Below are positions 32,468-40,339 of a stretch of 64,000 nucleotides of DNA, in pieces (position 1 is the stretch's first letter; each line of letters starts with the position of its first letter). Under the pieces are notes generated by a model, which had not been told where the DNA came from, made no database searches, and saw only the letters and a list, made by a program, of their open reading frames with translations. The translations under genes were made by a program, and so were the position numbers. Location: positions 2,604,001 through 2,668,000 of the forward strand of contig NZ_CP195100.1 in assembly GCF_051175315.1 (NCBI RefSeq). Direction: 5' to 3'. Source of the DNA: Tundrisphaera sp051175315. Its GTDB lineage: Bacteria > Planctomycetota > Planctomycetia > Isosphaerales > Isosphaeraceae.

Positions 32468-33874
32468 ATGCCGCCACACCGAGCCTCGGGCGCCCGGCTG
32501 GACGCCCTCGTTCAGAACGCTTGCGAGCCGATGTTCTGGCTCGGCCCGGACCATCGCATCCTCTCGGTGAATCGGGCCTGGGAGGAACTGACCGGGCACG
32601 CCGCCGAGGAGGTGGCCGGCCTGGAGTGCCGGCCCCACGGGCCGACCCGCCCGAATGACCTGGCCGGCCTGGGGGGCAGCTTCTGCCCGCCGCCCGAGGC
32701 GATGTCCGGCCATCCCGCCGGATCGACGACGCTGATCCTCCGCTCGGACGGGGAGAGGCTCCGGCGTCGGGTCGAGTTCTGGCCGTTCCACGACGCCCAG
32801 GGGGGCCTGATCGGCGTCATGGGGATGGTCCGCCCGGCCGACGAGGCCCCGCACGCCCCCGACTCCGAGGCCCACAAGCTCCGCGCCGAGCTGATGGAGG
32901 CCCGCGACCGGCTCCACCGGCGGCACGGGGTCGAGTCGATGGTCGGCCGGGGCCCCGCGCACCGGCGGCTGCTCGATCAGGTCGCGGCGGCCTCCGCGAC
33001 CGCCGTCCCGGTCCTGATCGTGGGGGAGGGGGGGACGGGCAAGCGGCTGGCCGCCCAGACGATCCACCATCGCGGCCCGCGTCGCCAGGCCCCGCTGCTG
33101 GCCTACGACTGCAAGGCGCTGCCGCCGGAGGTGCTGGAGCGCGAGCTGTTCGGCGGGGCGGACGGCGAGGGGCCGGGCCTGACCGTGCCGGACGGCGCGA
33201 CGGTCCTGATCGGCGACATCCTGGACCTGCCCCGCGACCTCCAAGCCCGGCTCGCCGCCGGGCTGGACGGCCGCGCCCGGCTGGTGGCGACCACCTCCGG
33301 CGACCCCGACGCGGCGCTCGGGGCCGAGCGGCTCCGGCCCGACCTGTATTATGCCCTGACGACGCTGGTCCTCCGGCTCCGCCCGCTCCGCGAGCGGGTC
33401 GACGAACTGCCGCTGCTGGCCCAGCACCTGCTGGAGCGGGCCAACCTCCGCGGCGAACGCCGCCGCGAGGGGTTCCGCCCCGAGGCCCTGGCCGCGCTGG
33501 CCGCCTACGACTGGCCCGGCAACCTCCGCGAGCTGGCCCGGGTGATCGAGGAGGCCCACGCCCGGGGGGCCGGGCCGCTCATCGGCGTCGAGGACATCCC
33601 GCCGACGATCCGGGGTCATCGCGGGGGGGCCTACCAGCCGCCCCCCGCGCCCCCGCCGGCCTCGCTCAAGGACCTGCTCGTCCAGGTCGAGCGCGAGGCG
33701 ATCGAGAAGGCCCTGGGGCGATCCCGGCAGAACAAGTCGCGGGCCGCCAAGCTGCTCGGCGTCAACCGCCCGTTCCTGTACCGGCGGATCAAGGAACTGG
33801 GCATTGCCGACGAGCCCGGCCCCGAGGAGGCCGATCCCGACGAGACGGGCGAAGGGCCATCCGACGAGGCGTGA
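32468..33874 (+). CDS. PAS-AAA-Fis response-type regulator lacking GAFTGA
   Basis: This 468-residue protein has a PAS domain (about 15-110, FWLGPDHRILSVNRAWEELT), a short coiled coil, a sigma-54-activator-type AAA+ domain (about 158-400) and a C-terminal Fis helix-turn-helix (NKSRAAKLLGVNRPFLYRRI). Walker A reads GEGGTGKR in place of GETGTGKE, the sigma-54 contact loop GAFTGA is replaced by GEGPGLTVPDG, and Walker B is VLIGDI. The R-finger region RPDLYYAL and WPGNLRELAR remain. It is thus unlikely to activate sigma-54 polymerase in the usual way and may act with the housekeeping sigma factor. Start ATG at 32468. Confidence 0.8.
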   Translation: MPPHRASGARLDALVQNACEPMFWLGPDHRILSVNRAWEELTGHAAEEVAGLECRPHGPTRPNDLAGLGGSFCPPPEAMSGHPAGSTTLILRSDGERLRRRVEFWPFHDAQGGLIGVMGMVRPADEAPHAPDSEAHKLRAELMEARDRLHRRHGVESMVGRGPAHRRLLDQVAAASATAVPVLIVGEGGTGKRLAAQTIHHRGPRRQAPLLAYDCKALPPEVLERELFGGADGEGPGLTVPDGATVLIGDILDLPRDLQARLAAGLDGRARLVATTSGDPDAALGAERLRPDLYYALTTLVLRLRPLRERVDELPLLAQHLLERANLRGERRREGFRPEALAALAAYDWPGNLRELARVIEEAHARGAGPLIGVEDIPPTIRGHRGGAYQPPPAPPPASLKDLLVQVEREAIEKALGRSRQNKSRAAKLLGVNRPFLYRRIKELGIADEPGPEEADPDETGEGPSDEA

Positions 33875-33894
33875 TCCCCGAGACGGGCCTCGGC

Positions 33895-33923
33895 TTCCCG
33901 GAATGGCCGCGAACTGCTAAGGT
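33895..33923 (+). promoter_or_regulatory. Possible promoter of lpxB
   Basis: TTCCCG (33895-33900), 17 bp, TAAGGT (33918-33923), 51 bp before the lpxB ATG. The -35 is weak. Confidence 0.3.
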
Positions 33924-33974
33924 CGGCGGCGGTGGGATGGACCCGACCCCAGGCATGGACGCGAGCCACTTCCG

Positions 33975-35195
33975 ATGCGCATCTTCCTGTCAGCCGGCGA
34001 GCCCAGCGGCGATCTCCACGGCGCCAACCTGATCCACTCGATCCGGCGGCTCCGGCCCGACGTCGAGTTCGTCGGCTTCGGCGGCCCGAAGATGGAGGAG
34101 GCCGGGGCGACCCTGCTGTTCCCCCTGGTCGAGCTGGCCGTGATGTGGTTCCTCCGCGTCCTGATCAAGCTCCCCAAGTTCTTCGCCCTGATCGACCAGG
34201 CCGAGGAAGAATTCCGCACCAACCGGCCCGACGCGCTGGTGGTGATCGACTATCCCGGGTTCCACTGGGTCCTGGCCAAAAGGGCCAAGAAGTACGGCAT
34301 CCCGGTGATCTACTTCGTCCCGCCGCAGATCTGGGCCTGGGCCGGGTGGCGGGTCAAGAAGGTCCGGCGGTCGATCGACCACGTCCTCTGCACCCTCCCG
34401 TTCGAGCCGGCCTGGTATCACGCCCGGGGCGTGCCCGGGGCGGTCCACGTCGGGCATCCCTACTTCGACGAGCTGACCGAGCGCCATCTCGACGCCGAGT
34501 TCCTCGCCGTGATGGGGCGCGAGAAGGGTCCTCTGGTGGCGATCTTGCCCGGGTCCCGGACCCAGGAGGTCACCCGCAACCTCCCGACCATGCTCCGCGC
34601 CGCCGCCAAGCTAGCCAAGCAACGCCCCGACGCCCGATTCGCCATCGCCTGCCTCCACGACCGCCATCGCGCCCTGGCGACCGAGATCATCGAGAAGACC
34701 AACGCCGAGGTCGACGTGGAGATCCACGCCGCCCGCACCCCCGAGCTGATCCGCCTGGCCGACGTGGCCTGGGCCGTGTCGGGCTCGGTGGGGCTGGAGT
34801 TGATGGTCGAGGCCCTGCCGACCGTCGTCCTCTACCGGATCAAGCGGTTCGACCTCTGGGTCGCCCGCAAGTTCATCAAGAGCAAGTACATCGCCCTGGT
34901 GAACCTCCTGGCCGACGCCGAGGTCATGCCCGAGTACCTCACCTCGCGCGACGTGTCGGACGAGATGGCCGCGCACGCCCTCACCTGGCTCAACGACCCC
35001 GCCGAAAGGGCCCGCGCCTCGAAGACCCTGGCCGATCTGCGCGACCGGGTCGCCATCCCGGGCGCCTCGGACCGCGCCGCCGAGCGGATCGTGGCGGCCC
35101 TGGCCCCGCCCACCCCCGGCCACCCGCTCCATCGCGGGCCGCATGGCCGGGACGCCGTGGCCCCCGGGCATCGTCCCGGGTCGAACCGCCCCTGA
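33975..35195 (+). CDS. lpxB: LpxB, lipid-A-disaccharide synthase
   Basis: LpxB joins UDP-2,3-diacylglucosamine and lipid X into lipid A disaccharide at the inner membrane. The 406 residues match the family: MRIFLSAGEPSGDLHGANLI, FVGFGGPKMEEAG, PDALVVIDYPGFHW, YFVPPQIWAWAGWR, HVGHPYFDE, LPGSRTQEVTRNLPTML and AVSGSVGLELM. The C-terminus extends about 20 residues as a Pro/Arg-rich tail. lpxD and lpxI lie 11-14 kb away, so the raetz pathway genes are dispersed. The stop is 3 bp from the end of the converging kinase gene. Confidence 0.95.
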   Translation: MRIFLSAGEPSGDLHGANLIHSIRRLRPDVEFVGFGGPKMEEAGATLLFPLVELAVMWFLRVLIKLPKFFALIDQAEEEFRTNRPDALVVIDYPGFHWVLAKRAKKYGIPVIYFVPPQIWAWAGWRVKKVRRSIDHVLCTLPFEPAWYHARGVPGAVHVGHPYFDELTERHLDAEFLAVMGREKGPLVAILPGSRTQEVTRNLPTMLRAAAKLAKQRPDARFAIACLHDRHRALATEIIEKTNAEVDVEIHAARTPELIRLADVAWAVSGSVGLELMVEALPTVVLYRIKRFDLWVARKFIKSKYIALVNLLADAEVMPEYLTSRDVSDEMAAHALTWLNDPAERARASKTLADLRDRVAIPGASDRAAERIVAALAPPTPGHPLHRGPHGRDAVAPGHRPGSNRP

Positions 35196-35198
35196 GGT

Positions 35199-36104
35199 TC
35201 AAAGGAGCGGGCCGCGGGCCGCGACGAAGCGGCCCAGATGGTCCTCGGCATAGTCCAGATAGAACTCCGGCCCGTGGACCTGCGAGATGGCCGACTGGAG
35301 ATAGCCCCACGTCGCTTCACGCAGGCACGAGGCCAGCCGCATGAGCCGGATGCGGCGCAGGTCGGCCGGGCGAACCTCGCCGAAATAGACCTCGGCCAGC
35401 GTGCGTTCCTGGGCCTCGTCCAGGTCGCCATTGGCGGCGAAGCAGCCCAGGTCGAAGAAGCGGTCCCCCTGGCCGGCGTACTCCCAGTCGATGATCCAGG
35501 CCCGCCGGCCGTCGTCGATCAGGTTCGCTGGCAGCAGGTCGTTGTGGCAGAGGCAGGGCGGCTCCCCCGTCCCGAGTTCCGCCTCCAGCCGATCCAGGAC
35601 CCCGGCGGGCCGGTCCAACTCCGCCGGCATGGCGACGCCCGCTTCCTCGGCCAGCTCCCGGTTGTGGCGGATCGTGGCGAACACCGAGAAGCGGGTGACC
35701 CCGGCCGGTACCGGGAGGTCGTGGCCCCGCCGGATCGCCCCGGCCACGCGGCCGAGGATGCCCGGGTCGCGGAGATCGTCCGCCCCGAGCGTCCGCCCCG
35801 CCAGGTGGCGGGTGAGGATCGCCTCGTGTTCGGGCAGGTAGGCGATGACCTCCGGGCCGACGCCGCCCGCCGCGGCCGCCCGCAGGCAGGCCACCTCCTG
35901 ATCGCGATCGATGCCGAGCGCGGCGGTGTCCGCGCCGGCGATCCGGAGGGCGTAGGATTCGCCGCCCGCATCGACGCGGTAATTGTGGTTGGTCATCCCG
36001 CCGCCCAGCGGGCGGATCGCCCACCGCCGGTCCGGGAGCGATGGGACGAGGGCCAGCAGTCGTCGGAGGTGGGCGTCTTCCTCGCGTCCCAGGTCGTTCG
36101 GCAT
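35199..36104 (-). CDS. Aminoglycoside-phosphotransferase-fold kinase (choline kinase-like)
   Basis: This 301-residue kinase has the APH fold: RPLGGGMTNHNYRVDAGGES with YALRI (glycine loop and ATP-binding region, about residues 30-56), the catalytic CHNDLLPANLIDDG with Asp and Asn (about 192-205), and the metal-binding WIIDWEYAGQGDRFFDLGCF. The start at 36104 follows an AAGGAGGA ribosome site. Choline/ethanolamine kinases of the LicA type share this pattern (GGMTNxNY), so phosphorylation of a small amino alcohol is the best guess. The frame stays open far upstream across the antisense of the DUF255 gene, but only the region from 36104 is a gene. Confidence 0.8.
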   Translation of the reverse strand: MPNDLGREEDAHLRRLLALVPSLPDRRWAIRPLGGGMTNHNYRVDAGGESYALRIAGADTAALGIDRDQEVACLRAAAAGGVGPEVIAYLPEHEAILTRHLAGRTLGADDLRDPGILGRVAGAIRRGHDLPVPAGVTRFSVFATIRHNRELAEEAGVAMPAELDRPAGVLDRLEAELGTGEPPCLCHNDLLPANLIDDGRRAWIIDWEYAGQGDRFFDLGCFAANGDLDEAQERTLAEVYFGEVRPADLRRIRLMRLASCLREATWGYLQSAISQVHGPEFYLDYAEDHLGRFVAARGPLL

Positions 36105-36287
36105 CGGTGTTCCTCCTTCCTGGATTCGAGATTCGTCGGCCCGGACGATCCGAGCGGCGATGGATCGGGGCCTGATGGAACGCCGGCCGCGTCGGTGCAG
36201 GCTCGTCAGTTGCAAGCCATCCTTTACAATGGGAGGGCTTCCCCGTCCCGCACCATCACGACCGACACCCGACGAGCCGAGTGACCG

Positions 36288-38369
36288 ATGTCCGACCAAC
36301 CCCGCCCGCATCCCGCCAACCGGCTCGCCGGAGAGACCAGCCCGTACCTGCTCCAGCACGCCCACAACCCGGTCGACTGGTACCCCTGGGGGCCGGAGGC
36401 GCTGGCGAAGGCGAAGGCCGAGGACAAGCCGATCTTCCTGTCGATCGGCTATTCGGCGTGCCACTGGTGCCACGTCATGGAGCGGGAGAGCTTCGAGAAC
36501 GCCGAGATCGCGGCGATCATGAACCAGAGGTTCGTGAACATCAAGGTCGACCGCGAGGAACGTCCCGACCTGGACAACATCTACATGGCCGCCGTCCAGG
36601 CCCTGACCGGGCACGGCGGCTGGCCGATGTCGGTGTTCCTCACGCCCGACCTCAAGCCGTTCTTCGGCGGGACGTACTACCCGCCCGCCGATCGCCAGGG
36701 GATTCCCGGCTTCCCCCGGGTCCTGCTGAGCGTGGAACGGGCCTGGAAGGAGCGCCGGGGCGAGATCGCCAACGCCGCCGCCGAGATGACCGAGCAACTT
36801 CGCGTCGCGGGGGAGATCCCGAAGGGGGAAGGGGACCTCGACGCGAGCCTGCTGGACGGGGCGGTCAAGGCCCTGGGGCGGTCGTTCGAGCCGATCCACG
36901 GCGGGTTCGGCCACTCGCCCAAGTTCCCGCACCCGATGGACCTCCGCCTCCTGCTCCGCCAGCACGCCCGCACCGGCGACACCCACGCCCTCCACATGGT
37001 CACGCACACGCTCGACAAGATGGGCCGGGGCGGAATTTACGACCACCTCGGGGGCGGGTTCGCCCGCTACTCGACCGACGAGCGGTGGCTGGTCCCGCAC
37101 TTCGAGAAGATGCTCTATGACAACGCCCTGCTGACCACGACCTACCTCGAAGCCTTCCAGGCGACCCGCGACCCCGAGTATGCCCGAATCGCCCGCGAGA
37201 CGATGGATTACGTCCTGGGACGCATGACGGCCGCCGACGGCGGCTTCCACGCCACCGAGGACGCCGACAGCGAGGGCGTCGAGGGGAGGTTTTACGTCTG
37301 GACCCTCCCCCAGATCCGCGAGATCCTGGGCGACGAGCGGGCCGCCGTCTTCGCCGAAGCGTATGACGTCACCGAGGCGGGCAACTGGGAGCACGCCAAC
37401 ATCCTGAACCTGCCCCGGCCGCTCGCCGAGGTCGCCAAGAAGCTGGGCCGGGATGAGGCCGGGCTCCGCGCCGACCTCGCGGCCGACCGGTCGAAGCTGC
37501 TGGCCAGCCGGGATCACCGGATCCATCCCCACATGGATACCAAGATCCTCACGTCCTGGAACGGCCTCATGATCGCCGCCTTGGCCGAGGGGGCGTCGAT
37601 CCTCGACGAGCCCCGCTATGCCGAGGCCGCCGCGCGGGCGTCCGCCTTCGTCCTGGACAAGCTCCGCGGGCCCGACGGCCGCCTGCTCCGCACCTTCAAG
37701 GACGGGCAGGGGAAGCTCAACGCCTATCTCGACGACTACGCCAACTTCATCGACGGCCTGACCCGCCTGTTCGAGGCGACCGGAACCGCCCGCTGGATCG
37801 AGGCGGCGGCGGACCTGGCCCGGATCATGATCGCCGAGTTCCACGACGCGAAGGATGGGGGTTTCTTCTACGTCGGCCAGAGCCACGAGTCGCTGATCGT
37901 CCGCCAGAAGGACGCCTACGACAACGCCACCCCGTCGGGCAACGCCATGGCCGCCACGGCCTTGGCCCGCCTGGCCGCCCTCACCGGCCGGGCCGACTTC
38001 GCGGACCTCGCGAAGTCCACCCTCCGCTCGGTCCGCCTCGTGCTCGAAAAGGCCCCGGCCGCCGCCGGCCAGAGCCTCGTCGCGCTCGACTTCCTCCTGG
38101 CCCCGACCCGCGAGTTCGCCGTGATCGCCGGGAACGACCCCGCCGAGCTGCGACAGGCCCTCGCCGCCATCGGCGCCCGGTTCCTGCCCCACTCGGTCGT
38201 CGCCCCGGCCCCCGGCCCGGTGCCGCCGGCCCTGGCCACCCTGGTCCCGCTCCTGGCCGATCGCCCGGCCCAGAAAGGCCAGGTCACCACCTACATCTGC
38301 GAGCACTTCACCTGCCAGGCGCCGGTGGTCGGCGTGGAAGACCTGCGGGCGGCCGTCGCCAAATTGTGA
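36288..38369 (+). CDS. DUF255 thioredoxin-fold protein (YyaL/SPATA20 family)
   Basis: This 693-residue protein begins with the DUF255 thioredoxin-like domain: RLAGETSPYLLQHAHNPVDW with YPWG, then SIGYSACHWCHVME (CxxC near residue 57), VDREERPDLDN and GGWPMSVFLTPDLKPFFGGT. The remainder is an (alpha/alpha) barrel-like region (GGFHATEDADSEG, NGLMIAALAE, YDNATPSGNA). Family members occur in bacteria and animals (SPATA20) with no certain reaction; N-glucosamine epimerase-like folds suggest carbohydrate or redox work. ATG at 36288. A relic of a second copy's 3' end lies 620 bp downstream. Confidence 0.92.
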   Translation: MSDQPRPHPANRLAGETSPYLLQHAHNPVDWYPWGPEALAKAKAEDKPIFLSIGYSACHWCHVMERESFENAEIAAIMNQRFVNIKVDREERPDLDNIYMAAVQALTGHGGWPMSVFLTPDLKPFFGGTYYPPADRQGIPGFPRVLLSVERAWKERRGEIANAAAEMTEQLRVAGEIPKGEGDLDASLLDGAVKALGRSFEPIHGGFGHSPKFPHPMDLRLLLRQHARTGDTHALHMVTHTLDKMGRGGIYDHLGGGFARYSTDERWLVPHFEKMLYDNALLTTTYLEAFQATRDPEYARIARETMDYVLGRMTAADGGFHATEDADSEGVEGRFYVWTLPQIREILGDERAAVFAEAYDVTEAGNWEHANILNLPRPLAEVAKKLGRDEAGLRADLAADRSKLLASRDHRIHPHMDTKILTSWNGLMIAALAEGASILDEPRYAEAAARASAFVLDKLRGPDGRLLRTFKDGQGKLNAYLDDYANFIDGLTRLFEATGTARWIEAAADLARIMIAEFHDAKDGGFFYVGQSHESLIVRQKDAYDNATPSGNAMAATALARLAALTGRADFADLAKSTLRSVRLVLEKAPAAAGQSLVALDFLLAPTREFAVIAGNDPAELRQALAAIGARFLPHSVVAPAPGPVPPALATLVPLLADRPAQKGQVTTYICEHFTCQAPVVGVEDLRAAVAKL

Positions 38370-38382
38370 GCGGGGTCGAAGC

Positions 38383-38877
38383 ATGAGCGGCGGACGCCGG
38401 CGCCTCACCATCGGCAGGCTGATGGGGCTTGTCCTCGGCTGCAGCGTCGTGTTCGCCGCGATTCACGCCTCGTCCGGAATGGTGGTTGTCATCCTGGCCA
38501 ACGGGCTGGTCGCGTTGGTCACGGCCCGAATCCTGCTCTGTCTGGCGGAGGTCCCATCGACAAGGCTGAGGGTGGCCCGACTCGCGGCCGGTTTGCTGGC
38601 CTCGACTCTCTCCGGCGTCGTCGCCATCATGCTCTTCATGGGATGGGGTGAGCCCATCCTCTGGGGTCGCATGGCGTATTTCCTGGGGCATCCGGACGCG
38701 TGGATCTACCTGTTGGGTTTTTCCTTCTGGTCCATTTTCTTGATTCACTCGGCCGCGCTGATCGTTGCACCCATCATGGGTGCCGTCCGGTGGAGGAGGC
38801 TGCGGCGGGCGGCGAGATCTGCGGATTCGACCCACGATCAACCAACCTCGATCGGATTCTCCGCCGGTCGGCGGTGA
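38383..38877 (+). CDS. Planctomycete-type small membrane protein
   Basis: This 164-residue protein begins RRRLTIGRLMGLVLGCSVVF, the basic start and TIxRLM pattern common in planctomycete membrane proteins. About four hydrophobic segments follow (VVVILANGLVALVTARILLC, LAAGLLASTLSGVVAIMLFM, WIYLLGFSFWSIFLIHSAAL). The ATG at 38383 is 13 bp after the DUF255 stop, so it is probably co-transcribed with it. No function known. Confidence 0.75.
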   Translation: MSGGRRRLTIGRLMGLVLGCSVVFAAIHASSGMVVVILANGLVALVTARILLCLAEVPSTRLRVARLAAGLLASTLSGVVAIMLFMGWGEPILWGRMAYFLGHPDAWIYLLGFSFWSIFLIHSAALIVAPIMGAVRWRRLRRAARSADSTHDQPTSIGFSAGRR

Positions 38878-38890
38878 TGCTCCGTCAGGT

Positions 38891-38944
38891 TAGGCTGGGT
38901 CGAGACCCAGCTTCATGGCGGTTGCTGGGCCTCGACCCAGCCTA
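38891..38944. repeat. REP-like palindromic element
   Basis: Two 21-bp arms (38891-38911 and 38924-38944) are inverted copies with one difference, separated by 12 bp. Each arm is a small hairpin of its own: the left is TAGGCTGGGTCGAGACCCAG plus C, with 8-bp stems around GA. The TAGGCTGGG core resembles REP-type repeats mobilised by RAYT transposases in other bacteria. No RAYT gene is in the window. Confidence 0.7.
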
Positions 38945-38989
38945 CTCTTGCAAAGGACCGAGGTCGTCCTGGAGTGTTATCCATGGCCG

Positions 38990-39065
38990 GATTTGTGAGC
39001 ACTTCGCCTGCCCGGCGCCGGCGGCCGGCAGGAAGGATCTGTGTGCGGCCGTCGCCCGATTGTGA
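38990..39065 (+). pseudogene. Relic of the 3' end of a DUF255 gene
   Basis: Codons at 38991-39065 read ICEHFACPAPAAGRKDLC then AAVARL and a stop, against ICEHFTCQAPVVGVEDLR then AAVAKL and a stop at the end of the intact DUF255 gene (to 38369). The similarity ends upstream at about 38990, and no other part of the gene is present. It is a truncated duplicate, separated from the intact gene by the small membrane protein gene and the REP-like element. Confidence 0.7.
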
Positions 39066-39113
39066 GCGTGGCTGGACCAGGGGAGGGGGACGTCGGCAGG
39101 CCGGGTTGGTCCG

Positions 39114-39196
39114 TCGGTGGGTCTGTTTTTCCTCGCGGGCGGACTCGGCTGCCGGCCCGATCGGTGGGTCTGTTTTTCCTCGCGGTCGGACTCGGC
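39114..39196. repeat. 47-bp tandem direct repeat upstream of the O-methyltransferase
   Basis: A 36-bp sequence beginning TCGGTGGGTCTGTTTTTCCT occurs at 39114-39149 and again at 39161-39196 with one substitution, period 47 bp. It is the only T-rich stretch of the 395-bp gap and lies 77 bp before the start of the methyltransferase gene. Confidence 0.65.
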
Positions 39197-39272
39197 GAGC
39201 GGTCCGCGTCACCGGGCGGGCCGTGCCGCGTAGTTCGGGGCGATCTTTGTTTCCCCGAAAGGAGTCAGTGCT

Positions 39273-40283
39273 GTGCCGGATTCCGCCCCGCCCGCCGAGA
39301 TGTTGGTTCTGCAGAATCTGATCATGGGCAAGTGGCTGTCCCAGGCCGTGAGCGTCGCGGCCAAGCTGGGGATCGCCGACTTGCTGAAGGATGGCCCCAG
39401 GCCGTGCGATGAACTGGCCCGATCCAACCAGGTCGATGAGGGGGCGCTGTATCGGGTGCTCCGCGCCCTGGCCAGCGTCGGCGTGTTCGTCGAGGAGGGG
39501 GACCGGCACTTCGCCCTGACGCCGGCCGCCGGGTTCCTCCGGTCCGACGTGCCCGGCTCGCTGCGGGCCGTTGCCCAGATGGCGGGCGAGGATTTCACCT
39601 GGCGGCCGTGGGGCGACCTGTATCGCTGCGTGAAGACCGGCGAGCCGGCGTTCGAAACCGCCTTCGGGGTGCCGGCCTTCGACTACCTGGCCAAAAATCC
39701 CGCCGCCGCGTCGGTCTTCGACGAGGCCATGACCGGCTGGTCGATGCAGAACTCGCACGCGGTCGCCGACGCCTACGACTTCTCGGGGATCGGCACGCTG
39801 ATGGATGTCGGCGGCGGGCACGGCTACCTGCTCGCGACGATCCTCCGGGCCAACCCGGGGCTGCGGGGCATCCTTTATGAGACGCCGGAGGTGATCGCGG
39901 GGGCGAAGGACAAGCTGGACGGACTCGATTGCCAGCTCATGGCGGGCGACTTCTTCGCCTCCGTGCCGGGCGGTGCGGACGCCTGCATCCTCAAGAGCGT
40001 GATCCACGACTGGGAGGACGGACGGGCCACGACGATCCTCCGGAACTGCCGCGAGGCCCTCAAGCCGGGAGGGCGGGTCTTGCTGGCGGAGATGGTGATC
40101 CCCCCCGGCAACGACCCCCACCCCGGCAAGCTGCTGGACCTGGAGATGCTGGTCATGGTCGGCGGGCACGAGCGGACCGAGGCCCAGTTCCGCGACCTCC
40201 TCGCCGAGGCCGGGTTCCGGATGACCCGGATCGTGCCGACCGCCTCGCCGACCTGCGTGATCGAGGGCGTGGTGGAAGGCTGA
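39273..40283 (+). CDS. Class I SAM-dependent O-methyltransferase
   Basis: This 336-residue enzyme belongs to the plant/fungal-type O-methyltransferase family (Methyltransf_2): an N-terminal winged-helix dimerisation domain (LGIADLLKDGPRPCDELARS, YRVLRALASVGVF), the SAM site LMDVGGGHGYLLATIL near residue 175, and SVIHDWEDGRATTILRNCRE near 246, with the general-base His typical of the family, then GGRVLLAEMVIP. The start is a GTG at 39273 after a GAAAGGAG site. Such enzymes methylate phenolic hydroxyls of secondary metabolites; the substrate is unknown and there is no biosynthetic cluster nearby. Confidence 0.88.
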   Translation: MPDSAPPAEMLVLQNLIMGKWLSQAVSVAAKLGIADLLKDGPRPCDELARSNQVDEGALYRVLRALASVGVFVEEGDRHFALTPAAGFLRSDVPGSLRAVAQMAGEDFTWRPWGDLYRCVKTGEPAFETAFGVPAFDYLAKNPAAASVFDEAMTGWSMQNSHAVADAYDFSGIGTLMDVGGGHGYLLATILRANPGLRGILYETPEVIAGAKDKLDGLDCQLMAGDFFASVPGGADACILKSVIHDWEDGRATTILRNCREALKPGGRVLLAEMVIPPGNDPHPGKLLDLEMLVMVGGHERTEAQFRDLLAEAGFRMTRIVPTASPTCVIEGVVEG

Positions 40284-40295
40284 CCGCCCGATGGC

Positions 40296-40330
40296 GATGA
40301 TCCCGGGGCGGGCATCACCCCGGGATCATC
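40296..40330. terminator. Bidirectional hairpin terminator
   Basis: GATGATCCCGGGG (40296-40308) pairs perfectly with CCCCGGGATCATC (40318-40330) across a 9-nt loop, in the 56-bp gap between the converging methyltransferase and surface protein genes. Confidence 0.65.
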
Positions 40331-40339
40331 GTCGGTGGT

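Noticed and set aside
36105..38411. Upstream extension of the kinase frame across the DUF255 gene
   Set aside because: The frame stays open, but the extra sequence is antisense to a clear conserved gene, and a good ribosome site and family-like start occur at 36104.
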